DNA of 39,127 nt from Planctomycetota bacterium (GCA_020060765.1 JAGUZQ010000067.1:1-39127); one strand, 5' to 3'. Counted from the first letter of the stretch, positions 17,164-25,651 are shown. Numbers and translations are program-made. The notes: generated by a model not told the origin, from the letters alone.

Positions 17164-18789
17164 TCAGGCAAGCGGCAGATTGAAGAACACGGTCGTGCCC
17201 TTGCCGACCTCGCTTTCGATCCAGATGTTGCCTGCGTGTCCGTCTTCGATAATCTGCTTGCAGATAGGCATGCCCAACCCGGTGCCGATGGAATGGTGGT
17301 CGATGTTCTCGATCTGCTCGAACTTGGAAAACACGCGGTTGAGATTTTCCGGAGCAATGCCGATACCGGTGTCGGTGACGGAAACCAGCAGCATTGGCTG
17401 CTTGGAATTGATCTCGCCCGCAGCGGTGACCGCAGTGCGCACCGTCACGCTTCCGCCCTCCTTGGTGAACTTGATGGCGTTGGAAAGCAGGTTCATCAGC
17501 ACCTGCATGATGCGGTCGGAATCGGCCTTGACCGCCGGCAGGCCTTCGGCCAGTTCGGTAATCAGTTCCACGCCTTTCTGATTGGAGATGGAACTGCTGC
17601 TGCCGATAGCGGTGCCGATGACATCCTCAATCTGGATATCCTCGTAAACGTATTCCAACTTTCCCGCTTCCATCTTGGTGAGATCGAGTACATCGTTGAT
17701 CAGGCGGCTCAGGCGCGCGCCCTCGTCGTAGATGATCTGCAGGTATTCCTTGCGCTCTTCCTCGGTGTCGATCATCCCTTCCATCAGCAGCGTTTCGGAA
17801 TATGCCATGATCGAGGTCAGGGGCGTGCGCAACTCGTGGCTGACGAGGGAGAGAAAATCGTTTTTCATGGCGTCCAACTCGCGCAACTTCGCCACCTCGC
17901 GGCTGAGCTTCAAGTCGCGGCAGATGACCACGTGTCCCGCGCCGTCATCCTCGTCGGTGCCGCGCGTGGGGGTGACGGTAAGCCCGAACACCTCCTCCAC
18001 GCCGCGCATGTCGGTGACGAACTCCTGCTCTTCCTGGCTTTCCTGGGTAATGAGCGAAGCCAACAGTGAGCCCACCTGGCGGGGCAGGCACTTGCTGAAG
18101 TGGTTGCCCAGCACGTCGCCGCGGCGGATGTCGAGCATGATCTCGATGGTGCTGTTGATGAGATTGACGTTGCCGTCGCCGTCCAGCGCCATGATGCCGT
18201 GAGGCACGGTCTCAACCACGTCCTCCATCGCCGCCCGCGCCTGTTCGATTTTTTCGCGAAAGCGGTGCGTCTCGATAATGGAAGCCGCCTCGCGCGCCAG
18301 CATCGTCAACAGCGTGGACTGTTCCTGCGTGAACTGCGAGGAATCGAGGTCGAGCCACAGCACCAGCAGCGCCACCGTGCCTGTCGCTCCCGCGAAGGGC
18401 AGCAGCAGGATAGACATGATGCCGTCGGCGGGATCGGGATTCTCGACCGGGATGATGGCCGGCTCGGAATTTTTCACCGCCCAGTCGAGCATAGACTGTT
18501 CCACCGCGAGGTTGTCGGGGCACATCTCCCGGAAAATTTCCATCTCGCCCTGGGAGTCTATCATGTACAGCCGGGCGTAGGTGAATTCGATCGCCTCGTC
18601 CAGCAGCATTTCCATCTGGTCGACGGCGTGCTCGATGTCGCCGCTTTCCTTGATGCGAACCACCTTGCGCTGGAAGGAGGACAGCTTGGAAAGCGACTCC
18701 GCCAGTTCGTGGTTGACCTCCAGAAGCCGCTCAATCCTGACTTCCGGGTCTTCCTCTTCGACATTGGGCGCGACGGCGATTTTTTCCAT
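17164..18789 (-). CDS. Cytosolic GAF/PAS sensor histidine kinase
   Basis: About 541 residues, without membrane segments. The order is an N-terminal coiled coil (to ~50), a GAF-like domain (~50-175), a PAS-like domain (~190-295, with GIMALDGDGNVNLINS), HisKA with the phospho-accepting His318 in SHELRTPLTS, and HATPase_c with NLLSNAIKFT, VTDTGIGI and GTGLGMPI. It should autophosphorylate in response to an intracellular ligand. No response regulator is encoded nearby. The ATG at 18789 is one base after the HDOD stop; a TTG at 18804 would overlap that gene. The closeness suggests co-translation with the HDOD protein. Confidence 0.93.
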   Translation of the reverse strand: MEKIAVAPNVEEEDPEVRIERLLEVNHELAESLSKLSSFQRKVVRIKESGDIEHAVDQMEMLLDEAIEFTYARLYMIDSQGEMEIFREMCPDNLAVEQSMLDWAVKNSEPAIIPVENPDPADGIMSILLLPFAGATGTVALLVLWLDLDSSQFTQEQSTLLTMLAREAASIIETHRFREKIEQARAAMEDVVETVPHGIMALDGDGNVNLINSTIEIMLDIRRGDVLGNHFSKCLPRQVGSLLASLITQESQEEQEFVTDMRGVEEVFGLTVTPTRGTDEDDGAGHVVICRDLKLSREVAKLRELDAMKNDFLSLVSHELRTPLTSIMAYSETLLMEGMIDTEEERKEYLQIIYDEGARLSRLINDVLDLTKMEAGKLEYVYEDIQIEDVIGTAIGSSSSISNQKGVELITELAEGLPAVKADSDRIMQVLMNLLSNAIKFTKEGGSVTVRTAVTAAGEINSKQPMLLVSVTDTGIGIAPENLNRVFSKFEQIENIDHHSIGTGLGMPICKQIIEDGHAGNIWIESEVGKGTTVFFNLPLA

Positions 18790-18790
18790 T

Positions 18791-19660
18791 TTACTGGCTT
18801 TCAATCAGATCGAAAAATTCCTTGGCCTTTTTCAACTCCACCAACATCGTCGCGATAGACTCGTCCAGGAATTTCGCCGTAAGGTTATAAAGCTGCCAGA
18901 CGGAGGTCTTGATTTCCGGCATCCGGTTGTCGCCCGCCGCGCCGATCCCGAGAGAACGCGCCAGGATGTCGCCCAGATGCACGGCCGCCACCATCTCCCG
19001 GTTTTCCCGCGCCTGATCCGGGCGGTGGTGGTACTGGATGGAATGCAGCAGATTCGGGGGCAGGCGCCATTTCTCCGCCACCCAGGTGCCTACCGTGTTG
19101 TGGGTAAAGCCCAGCACCTCCTTTTCGGCGCTGCGGATCAGGCAATTGTCGGCAGACACTTTTTCCGTGACCACCATATAATCCTCGGTGAGAAACTGGT
19201 CGAGAATCAATTTGCCGATATCGTGGATCAGGCCGCCCACGAAAGCGTCGTCCGGCTGCAATCCGCCGCCGAGGGAACTTGCCACCACCCGCGCGCCGAT
19301 GGCGGTACCGAGGCAATGTTCCCACAATTTCGGAATATCGATTTGAAGAGATTTCCTGCCCTTGGACAAGTCGAAGACCGATGCGGTCATGACCACGTTT
19401 TTCACTTTATTGAAGCCGAGAATGACTACCGCGTGCTGGATGGATTTGATCTGCCCGGGGAAACCGTAGAAAGACGAGTTCACCAGTTTCAGCACTTTCG
19501 CCGTCAAGGCCTGATCCTGCTCGATCATCTTCCCCACGTCGGCGGCGTTGGTCTTGGGGGAATTAGCCATGGCGATAATATGCGAGGCGACAGTCGGCAG
19601 CGTCGGCAGGTCGCTGACCGATTCGATTTTCTTCCTGGCTTTGGCGGAATCGAGAACCAT
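18791..19660 (-). CDS. HDOD domain protein
   Basis: A 289-residue protein that is essentially one HDOD domain, a non-enzymatic relative of HD phosphohydrolases used in signalling (chemotaxis, stress, c-di-GMP circuits). Typical features are the N-terminal LPTLPTVASHIIAM, DQALTAKVLKLVNSSFYGF, SIQHAVVILGFNKVKN, LIHDIGKLILD and YHHRPDQA. The HD pair is present in LIHDIGK, but the full metal set is not obvious. AAGGAAG precedes the ATG. It sits between a HD-GYP-N-terminus-like gene and the histidine kinase. Confidence 0.9.
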   Translation of the reverse strand: MVLDSAKARKKIESVSDLPTLPTVASHIIAMANSPKTNAADVGKMIEQDQALTAKVLKLVNSSFYGFPGQIKSIQHAVVILGFNKVKNVVMTASVFDLSKGRKSLQIDIPKLWEHCLGTAIGARVVASSLGGGLQPDDAFVGGLIHDIGKLILDQFLTEDYMVVTEKVSADNCLIRSAEKEVLGFTHNTVGTWVAEKWRLPPNLLHSIQYHHRPDQARENREMVAAVHLGDILARSLGIGAAGDNRMPEIKTSVWQLYNLTAKFLDESIATMLVELKKAKEFFDLIESQ

Positions 19661-19701
19661 CGGTCTTCCTTAAATTACCAGCAAAACAAGGTGTCAATAC
19701 G

Positions 19702-19820
19702 AGGGACTAAGGCTCTAAGGGACTAGGGGACTAAGACTCCGGTCAGTGATTTTCCTGATTGCCGGTGTTCGCCATCGGGGAATTATCGTCAGGCAGATTT
19801 TTCTTAGTCCCTCAATCCCT
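19702..19820. repeat. AGGGACTAAG repeat element with inverted copy
   Basis: Three direct copies of an [A/G]GGGACTA[A]G unit lie at 19702-19711, 19718-19726 and 19726-19735. An exact inverted copy CTTAGTCCCT follows at 19803-19812 and a diverged one at 19811-19820. The region between is noncoding. The element separates two genes of one apparent operon and could form a stem in the transcript. Confidence 0.7.
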
Positions 19821-19821
19821 A

Positions 19822-20214
19822 TTAACGCAGTCCCGGCACCGCTCCGCGACCGCTCATAACCAAATGGCGGATCGCAAGGCGTTTCAGTTCATCCATAACC
19901 GGGTTATCCTTGATATTGCTGAAGCGCTCCTGCGCGGCGAGGGCGACCCGTCGCATAAATTCGCGGTCTTCCGACGAAGCGTTTTCGAGTAACGACTTCC
20001 CCTCGGAGGGGCGCTTTTCCACGGTTTCGCCGGAAGTCGCTTCCTCCTCCTCGATCAACACTTCATCCACGCCCCACTTTTCCAGGCGCTTGATATACAT
20101 CGGCGTCAGGCGCGCGCCGTTCTGCACAACCACCCGCCCTTTTGCGTCGAGAATTTCCTGCCCCAGCAACATCCCCGATTTCAATTCGGCAATAGGCAGT
20201 TTTTTCGTCGCCAT
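19822..20214 (-). CDS. Small protein resembling the N-terminal region of HD-GYP proteins
   Basis: A 130-residue protein. The first ~55 residues (PIAELKSGMLLGQEILDAKG, then VVVQNGARLTPMYIKRLEKWG) match the pattern that precedes many HD-GYP phosphodiesterase domains (DUF3391-like): L-x-x-GM, D-x-x-G-x-V, L-x-x-x-x-I-x-x-L-x-x-x-G-V. No HD-GYP domain follows; the remainder is charged and helical. Two ATGs stand in tandem; the second (20214) has the better GGAG spacing. Its neighbour is an HDOD gene, so it is probably part of the same signalling group. Confidence 0.65.
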   Translation of the reverse strand: MATKKLPIAELKSGMLLGQEILDAKGRVVVQNGARLTPMYIKRLEKWGVDEVLIEEEEATSGETVEKRPSEGKSLLENASSEDREFMRRVALAAQERFSNIKDNPVMDELKRLAIRHLVMSGRGAVPGLR

Positions 20215-20234
20215 CATGTCTCCATCACGGTTTT

Positions 20235-20266
20235 ACGAACCCGCAAAAAAGCCTGCGCTCGTTCGT
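20235..20266 (-). other. Predicted 5'-UTR hairpin of the 20214-19822 gene
   Basis: ACGAAC (20266-20261 on the minus strand) pairs with GTTCGT (20240-20235), with an inner CGCA/TGCG helix. The hairpin lies between the promoter at 20303-20276 and the GGAG site. It has no T run in this direction, so it is more likely an mRNA leader structure than a terminator. Confidence 0.4.
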
Positions 20267-20275
20267 TGACTCGCA

Positions 20276-20303
20276 ATTACATCATATCCAGGAATCTTGT
20301 CAA
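20276..20303 (-). promoter_or_regulatory. Promoter for the signalling gene block
   Basis: On the minus strand TTGACA (20303-20298) and TGTAAT (20281-20276) lie 16 bases apart, about 60 bases before the first gene of the 20214-14204 series. Confidence 0.55.
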
Positions 20304-20328
20304 GGGAATTAGTTGCATCACATTGCTG

Positions 20329-21492
20329 TCATTGGTTCTGCGCATCCAAGCCATGTCGGTAAATGTCAAGCAACCGGTCTGCCATCAGTTGCCAGTCAAA
20401 CCTTTCTGCGCACAGCTTTCGCCCGGTTTCCGCCAGTTTGAGCGCGGCGGAAAGATCGGTCATGATTTCGCGGATCGCTTTTCCCAAACCGGGTAAATCA
20501 AGCGGCGGCACCAGCCAGCCTGTCTCGTTATTTTTAACAACCTCCCGCGCTCCGTCAATATCGAAAGACACCACGGGCTTTCCCGCCAACAGCGCCTGCG
20601 GCAACACCCGCGCCAAACCTTCCCGCAGACTGCAATGCGCCACCATGTCCATCGCGTGGATAGCGCCTGCCACGTCCTTGTGGGGAACCAGTCCCGCGAA
20701 AGTCACGCGAGGGGCGATATCCAGCGCGTGCGCCTTTTCCTCCAGCCACTCGCGCCAGGATCCGTCGCCGACGAAGAAAAGCCGGGCGCTGGGAAAATCC
20801 CGGATCAGTTCCGCGAAAACATCCAGCAGGTAATCGTGCCCCTTCAACTCGAACAGGCGCGCGATTTTACCGATCACGAAATCGTCTGGCGCGAAACCGT
20901 ATTTTTCGCGGATCGCCTCGCGGTCAACCGGCTCCCGCAGAAACTCCTCGGTGCGCATACCGCTATAAACCGTGATATATTTCTCCGGCGTCGCGATACC
21001 GGCAGCAAGCGCCTTTTCCGCCATCGCGTACGCCACGCAGGCGATTTTATGGCACCGCGCCGCCGCGATTTTTTCGGCTGCAATATAGACCGCGTTCTTC
21101 AGCTTCGACTGGTAGGGATGAAACGGCAGGCCGTGAATCGTATGAATTACAAAAGGCGTTTTTTCCTTCCAAGCCGCCAGCCGTCCCAGAATCCCCGCCT
21201 TGGAGGAATGGGTATGCACCACGTCGGGGCGGACGTCGCGAATAATTTTTCGCAAGGCATAATACGCCCGCGCGTCGGCGACGGGCGAGATTTCCCGCAG
21301 CAGAAAAGGCGTCTCGATCAGCGGAACGCCTTTCGCCTGCGCCTCCGCCAGCAACGAACCTTCCGGGCCGGAGGTGGGGCCGGTGCAAAGAACAACCTCA
21401 TGCCCGCGCTTCATCTGCCCGAGCACTGTCAGCAGCGTATTCTCCTGCGCCCCGCCCAGGATCATGCGGGTAATGATGTGCAGTATTTTCAT
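20329..21492 (-). CDS. Family 4 glycosyltransferase
   Basis: A 387-residue GT-B glycosyltransferase. The N-terminal half starts MKILHIITRMILGGAQENT and has DVVHTHSSKAGILGRLAA. The donor half contains IGKIARLFELKGHDYLLD and VGDGSWREWLE. The C-terminal EGLARVLPQALLAGKPVV is the E-x7-E type signature that binds the nucleotide sugar. It probably builds surface polysaccharide or LPS sugars; acceptor and sugar are unknown. It lies 23 bases after lysS and is probably co-transcribed with it. Confidence 0.93.
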   Translation of the reverse strand: MKILHIITRMILGGAQENTLLTVLGQMKRGHEVVLCTGPTSGPEGSLLAEAQAKGVPLIETPFLLREISPVADARAYYALRKIIRDVRPDVVHTHSSKAGILGRLAAWKEKTPFVIHTIHGLPFHPYQSKLKNAVYIAAEKIAAARCHKIACVAYAMAEKALAAGIATPEKYITVYSGMRTEEFLREPVDREAIREKYGFAPDDFVIGKIARLFELKGHDYLLDVFAELIRDFPSARLFFVGDGSWREWLEEKAHALDIAPRVTFAGLVPHKDVAGAIHAMDMVAHCSLREGLARVLPQALLAGKPVVSFDIDGAREVVKNNETGWLVPPLDLPGLGKAIREIMTDLSAALKLAETGRKLCAERFDWQLMADRLLDIYRHGLDAQNQ

Positions 21493-21515
21493 GGCATTCC
21501 CTGCCGGAAAACGCG

Positions 21516-23024
21516 CTATTCTTCCTCTTCCGTCTCCGCCATCGCCTCGGCCAGTTCCTCGGGGGTGCGCGGTTTCAGGGTCGGGAACAGGATTACTTCG
21601 CGGATACTCGGGTTGCCGGTCAGTAGCATCACCAGCCGGTCGATGCCGATGCCCAAACCGCCTGCCGGAGGCATTCCGACTTCCAGCGCGGAGACGTAAT
21701 CCTCGTCCACCGCGTTACAATATCCTTCCTCGTCGGCGCGCGCCACCTGCGCCTCAAAACGCGCGCGCTGCTCCAGCGGGTCATTTAGTTCGGAAAAGGC
21801 GTTAGCCAGCTCCATCCCCGCCACGATCACCTCAAACCGGTCGCTCAATTCCGGCTTGTCCCGATTGCGCTTGCAGAGAGGATTGAGACTGGCCGGATGA
21901 TGCGTGACAAACGTTGGATTGATCAGCGTCGGCTCCACGATCTCGTCCATCACTTTTCCCAGCAGATGGTCGTGATCCAGCCCGGACAGTTTTTCTTTCG
22001 CGAAACCGGCGGACGCGAGTTTCGCCTTCATCGCCTCGTCATCTTCCGGATTTACTCCAGCGACTTCGCGCACCAGTTCATGGATGCTCTTGCGCGGCCA
22101 AGGCGCGGCGACGTCGATCTTGTGCTCGCCGAAAGTGATTTTTGTCGTGTCGAGAATCTCCCGCGCAGCGGAACTGACCAGCGTCTCGGTCAAGTCCATC
22201 ATCACCTCGTAATCGGCGTAGGCCTGATAGATTTCGATCATGGTGAATTCGGGGTTGTGCGAGGTGTCGATGCCTTCGTTGCGGAAATTGCGGTTGATTT
22301 CGTAGACCCGATCCAGCCCCCCGACCAACAGCCGCTTCAGATAGGTCTCCGGCGAAATGCGCATGAACAGGTCGATGTCCAGCGCGTTATGATGGGTCAC
22401 GAACGGTCGCGCCGCCGCGCCGCCGTAAATGGCTTGCAGCATCGGTGTCTCGACTTCCAGGAACTTTTCCCTGTCGAGAAACGCGCGGATAAAGCTGATG
22501 ATCCGGCTGCGGGTGATGAAAGTCTTGCGCGAATCCTCGTTGGCGATGAGGTCAAGATAACGCCTGCGGTAACGGATTTCCACATCGCGCAGACCCGTCC
22601 ACTTCGCCGGCAGGGATTCCAGGGATTTGCTCAGAAACCGAAAGGAGTTGCCGAAGATCGTAACTTCACCGGTCTTGCTTTTCTGCAGAATGCCGGTGAC
22701 TTCGAGAAAGTCGCCCACGTCCAGATGCTTGGCCTGTTCCCAGATGTCGACGCTACGTTTCTGGATCAGGTTGACCTGGATTTTGCCAGTGCGGTCAAGT
22801 AAGTCAAGCCACTTGCTCTTGCCCATATCGCGCAGGGCGACCACCCGGCCCGCGACCGTCACGACCGAAGCCCGCCCCTCTTCCGGAGTCTCCTCCGGGC
22901 ACAGCGCGCGCACGTCCTCAACCATGCCGGTGATGAGAGCGCGGCTGCCATAGGGATCGGCGTTCAGTTGCTTAAGAGCGGCCAGCTTGCCCAGCCTGTC
23001 GTTGCGGATTTTGTCCTTTGCCAT
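21516..23024 (-). CDS. lysS: Lysyl-tRNA synthetase (class II)
   Basis: A 502-residue class II enzyme. The N-terminal OB fold (VVTVAGRVVALRDMGKSKWL) binds the anticodon. The catalytic core shows motif 1 (FIRAFLDREKFLEVETPML), motif 2 (FRNEGIDTSHNPEFTMIEIY) and motif 3 (GLGIGIDRLVMLL). The frame is open to 23123, but the ATG at 23024 has AGGA seven bases upstream and gives the family N-terminus. The acidic tail (ETEEEE) is unremarkable. It has its own promoter at 23061-23089. Confidence 0.97.
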   Translation of the reverse strand: MAKDKIRNDRLGKLAALKQLNADPYGSRALITGMVEDVRALCPEETPEEGRASVVTVAGRVVALRDMGKSKWLDLLDRTGKIQVNLIQKRSVDIWEQAKHLDVGDFLEVTGILQKSKTGEVTIFGNSFRFLSKSLESLPAKWTGLRDVEIRYRRRYLDLIANEDSRKTFITRSRIISFIRAFLDREKFLEVETPMLQAIYGGAAARPFVTHHNALDIDLFMRISPETYLKRLLVGGLDRVYEINRNFRNEGIDTSHNPEFTMIEIYQAYADYEVMMDLTETLVSSAAREILDTTKITFGEHKIDVAAPWPRKSIHELVREVAGVNPEDDEAMKAKLASAGFAKEKLSGLDHDHLLGKVMDEIVEPTLINPTFVTHHPASLNPLCKRNRDKPELSDRFEVIVAGMELANAFSELNDPLEQRARFEAQVARADEEGYCNAVDEDYVSALEVGMPPAGGLGIGIDRLVMLLTGNPSIREVILFPTLKPRTPEELAEAMAETEEEE

Positions 23025-23060
23025 GTCTAGTCCTGTCTGAAAATGAATAACGGAAACGCA

Positions 23061-23089
23061 ACCATAGCATGAAAACGCGGACTCGTCAA
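23061..23089 (-). promoter_or_regulatory. lysS promoter overlapping the upstream terminator
   Basis: On the minus strand TTGACG (23089-23084) and TATGGT (23066-23061) lie 17 bases apart. The -35 falls in the loop and first stem base of the terminator hairpin of the preceding gene. Confidence 0.5.
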
Positions 23090-23099
23090 GGAGTCCGCG
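23072..23099 (-). terminator. Intrinsic terminator of the EAL/GGDEF gene
   Basis: A perfect nine-base stem (CGCGGACTC / GAGTCCGCG, 23091-23099 and 23076-23084) with a six-base loop is followed by TTTTC on the minus strand. It begins 31 bases after the gene's stop. Confidence 0.7.
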
Positions 23100-23130
23100 C
23101 CAGGCGAAGCAAAACCGCGCCAAAGGGGAT

Positions 23131-25341
23131 TTATTCGTAAGTGCGCCGCTCGATGAGATAACCGCTCGCGCCAGTGGCTGCGCACTGTTTCTTGATGCGT
23201 TTCTTCAGGGACGCGGCGATCTGGCTGAGCAGCGCCGGATGGGGAGGATAGTTGAGGCTGTCGCTGGTGATGACCGAAAGGCTGACCGACACCAGCGGCA
23301 CCTTGACCTGTTCGCCGTTGCGGTTGACGCTGGCGTAAAAACCCTGCGCGATATCCTGCTCGTTGAAGTGGCGCAGCCGCCCCTCGTCGAATCGCTCGCA
23401 GATGTTCTGCAGATTCTTTTCCGGAATTTTGCTGTTCAGCACCATAATGAAATCGTCGCCGCCGATATGACCCACCTTGGCTGAACCGCCCAGTTCCGGC
23501 AGTTCGTCGCACATCGACTGCGCCTGCAACCGGATAATGTCGTCGCCCTGCAGGAAGCCATAGGAATCGTTGTATTCCTTGAAACTGTTCAGGTCGGCGT
23601 AGACCAGCGAGAATTCGTGCTCGCGGGAGATGTCCATGATCCAGCGTTGGATGACGCGATTGCCGGGCAGTTTGGTCAGAGGGTTTGCGCCGATGGCGGT
23701 GTCTATCTCCAGTTCTCCCGCGCGCTGCAGCAGGCGCTTGATCGTCACCGTACCGATGCAATTGCCCTCGTCGTCGCTGACGATTACCGGGTCGTAGATG
23801 TTCTCAGTCGTCCGCTCCATCGCGATTTTCGCCAACACCGTGACTGCGGTCTTCTCCTTGACCACCAGGCAGTCTGGCCGGGTAAGTTCCTCCACCGGCT
23901 TTTTCTGAAACAGGGTATAGCCGAACTGGCCGCCGGTTTCGGTATAGAACCCCTGCCTGGTTATCAGCCCCTGCGCATTCCTGGCCTTGTCGATAATCAC
24001 CACATGATCCAATTTCGGGCTATCCTTGAAAAGCTGATCCAGTTCCTCGCACTTCATCCGCCCACTGGGAACGGTGGTGGTGTTGATAACCATGTTCTGG
24101 ATGGTTTCGTCCAGGTCGGCCTGGGGAGTATTGTACTTGTCCACCCGCAAGCGGATATTCTCGCTGATGGCCGGAGCCAGCGGCATGGGCAACGGCAGAG
24201 GTCGTCCCAGGAGAAAACCCTGCGCGTACCTGACGCCGTGCCGGAGCAGGCATTCCATCTCCTCCCAAGTCTCCACCCCCTCGGCGATGATCTTGCTTTC
24301 GACCCCGTCGGCGAAGGAGACCATCGATTTTATCAGCATCTGCTTGTAGGTATTTTTGTGTACGTCCCTGACAATGATGCTGTCGACCTTGATAAACTCG
24401 GGAGCAATGGAAATCAGTTTCGCCATGCTGGAGTGACCAGAGCCGAAGTCGTCCAGCGCGATATGAAAGCCCTGGTTTACGTAATGCCGGGCAATGCTCT
24501 CCATCTTGCCGTAATCGGAGAAAGCCGCCTCCTCCGTGATCTCCATCACCACCTGCTTGCGGTTGATCCCGTACTTGCCCATGGCGTTCAGGGTGAATCC
24601 CTCGGCGAATCGGCTGTCGCCGAAAATGTCGGGGCTGACGTTGATGAAGAAATAGCTGTCGCGCAGGATATCCAGGAACTGACCGATCTTCCGCAGCGCC
24701 ACCGAGCGGCAGGCGTACTCCAAATCCCAGGTCAACCCCATCTGCTCGGCCTTGATAAACATCTCCATCGGCGATTCGAACGGGGGATCGCCGCGGCTGA
24801 GAATTTCGTAACCGATGATCTTTTGCGAAAACAGGTCGACTATCGGCTGGAAAAACGGTCGGATGCGCTCCTCCCGGATCATGGCGTCGAATTCCCGGTC
24901 GACCCTGTTCCATCCCAAGCGCAGCAGATGGCGCTTGATGTTGGTCGCCGCCACATCGTTGACATAATCCTTCATGGAAATCTTCACGCCGCTCCTCCGA
25001 TCAAGCCTCTTGGCCTGCAGCAACCTGGCTACGTCCGGCTGGCAGTTTATGACTTCTACGCCCGAGGCAGGATACTTGTGGTTCACCATCTTCACGAAAG
25101 CGATCAGGAACCTGAAGCCCACGTCGTCTATGTTTGTCACGTTTTCCAGATCGATGGCGTAATTGGAGCTTTCCTTCCTTACGCATTCGAGCAACGCTTC
25201 CTGGAAAACTCCCAGCGCCAGATTCATCTCCCCCACTACCAGGTCTCCCTCCGGCTTGAGGACGCGACCAAACCGGCGCGATTCCCTTTTTACCGGAATC
25301 CGGGGGATATCCATCACCGCTTCTTTGAGCGTTGTGTCCAA
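23131..25341 (-). CDS. STAS-EAL-CBS-GGDEF c-di-GMP signalling protein
   Basis: About 736 residues, cytosolic; numbering here counts from an in-frame GTG at 25356. A STAS-like domain (~35-125) comes first. The EAL domain (~155-395) keeps the residues needed for c-di-GMP hydrolysis: Glu184 (EIL), Asn239 (INVSPD), Glu272 (MEIT), Asp302/303 (DDFGSG), Lys323 (IKVD) and Glu359 (AEGVET). A CBS pair follows (~405-550). The GGDEF domain (~555-735) begins NPLTKLPGN and has GGDDF (632-636) in place of GGDEF, so cyclase activity is uncertain. A TTG at 25341, eight bases after GGAGG, is the best start. Confidence 0.92.
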   Translation of the reverse strand: MDTTLKEAVMDIPRIPVKRESRRFGRVLKPEGDLVVGEMNLALGVFQEALLECVRKESSNYAIDLENVTNIDDVGFRFLIAFVKMVNHKYPASGVEVINCQPDVARLLQAKRLDRRSGVKISMKDYVNDVAATNIKRHLLRLGWNRVDREFDAMIREERIRPFFQPIVDLFSQKIIGYEILSRGDPPFESPMEMFIKAEQMGLTWDLEYACRSVALRKIGQFLDILRDSYFFINVSPDIFGDSRFAEGFTLNAMGKYGINRKQVVMEITEEAAFSDYGKMESIARHYVNQGFHIALDDFGSGHSSMAKLISIAPEFIKVDSIIVRDVHKNTYKQMLIKSMVSFADGVESKIIAEGVETWEEMECLLRHGVRYAQGFLLGRPLPLPMPLAPAISENIRLRVDKYNTPQADLDETIQNMVINTTTVPSGRMKCEELDQLFKDSPKLDHVVIIDKARNAQGLITRQGFYTETGGQFGYTLFQKKPVEELTRPDCLVVKEKTAVTVLAKIAMERTTENIYDPVIVSDDEGNCIGTVTIKRLLQRAGELEIDTAIGANPLTKLPGNRVIQRWIMDISREHEFSLVYADLNSFKEYNDSYGFLQGDDIIRLQAQSMCDELPELGGSAKVGHIGGDDFIMVLNSKIPEKNLQNICERFDEGRLRHFNEQDIAQGFYASVNRNGEQVKVPLVSVSLSVITSDSLNYPPHPALLSQIAASLKKRIKKQCAATGASGYLIERRTYE

Positions 25342-25392
25342 AGTCGAATCCTCCACAGTTTCGCTAGAAGTTGGCGGCAGGTTTCAGGTACT

Positions 25393-25420
25393 ATCATAGT
25401 AGCCACGGCTGTGAATGCAA
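25393..25420 (-). promoter_or_regulatory. Candidate promoter of the EAL/GGDEF gene
   Basis: On the minus strand TTGCAT (25420-25415) and TATGAT (25398-25393) lie 16 bases apart, about 50 bases before the TTG start. The rest of the gap, 25421-25592, is AT-rich with no gene seen. Confidence 0.45.
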
Positions 25421-25592
25421 ATCAGGATAACATTGATTTTTTCTTAGGATTTTGTTCAGCCCAGAAGCGTTTTTCACGCAAAAGTGATTTATTCATAAAC
25501 CAAAACCGAACTATGAGTCTTTATGATAAACTTCATTCAGATATCCCACAACACTGGACAATTCCATTTTCTTCTTTCCCCACAGGCGCCTG

Positions 25593-25631
25593 AAAAAACA
25601 AGCGGCACGGAAAGTTATCCGCGCCGCTTGT
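25593..25631 (-). terminator. Intrinsic terminator of serA
   Basis: On the minus strand ACAAGCGGC (25631-25623) pairs exactly with GCCGCTTGT (25606-25598). An inner CGGA/TCCG helix shortens the loop, and six T residues follow. It starts 20 bases after the serA stop. Confidence 0.85.
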
Positions 25632-25651
25632 GCTTCGCTATTATGCAAAAA

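Noticed and set aside
23617..25593. A plus-strand open frame of about 650 codons opposite the EAL/GGDEF gene
   Set aside because: It is an antisense shadow of a clearly recognised protein and has no motif of its own.
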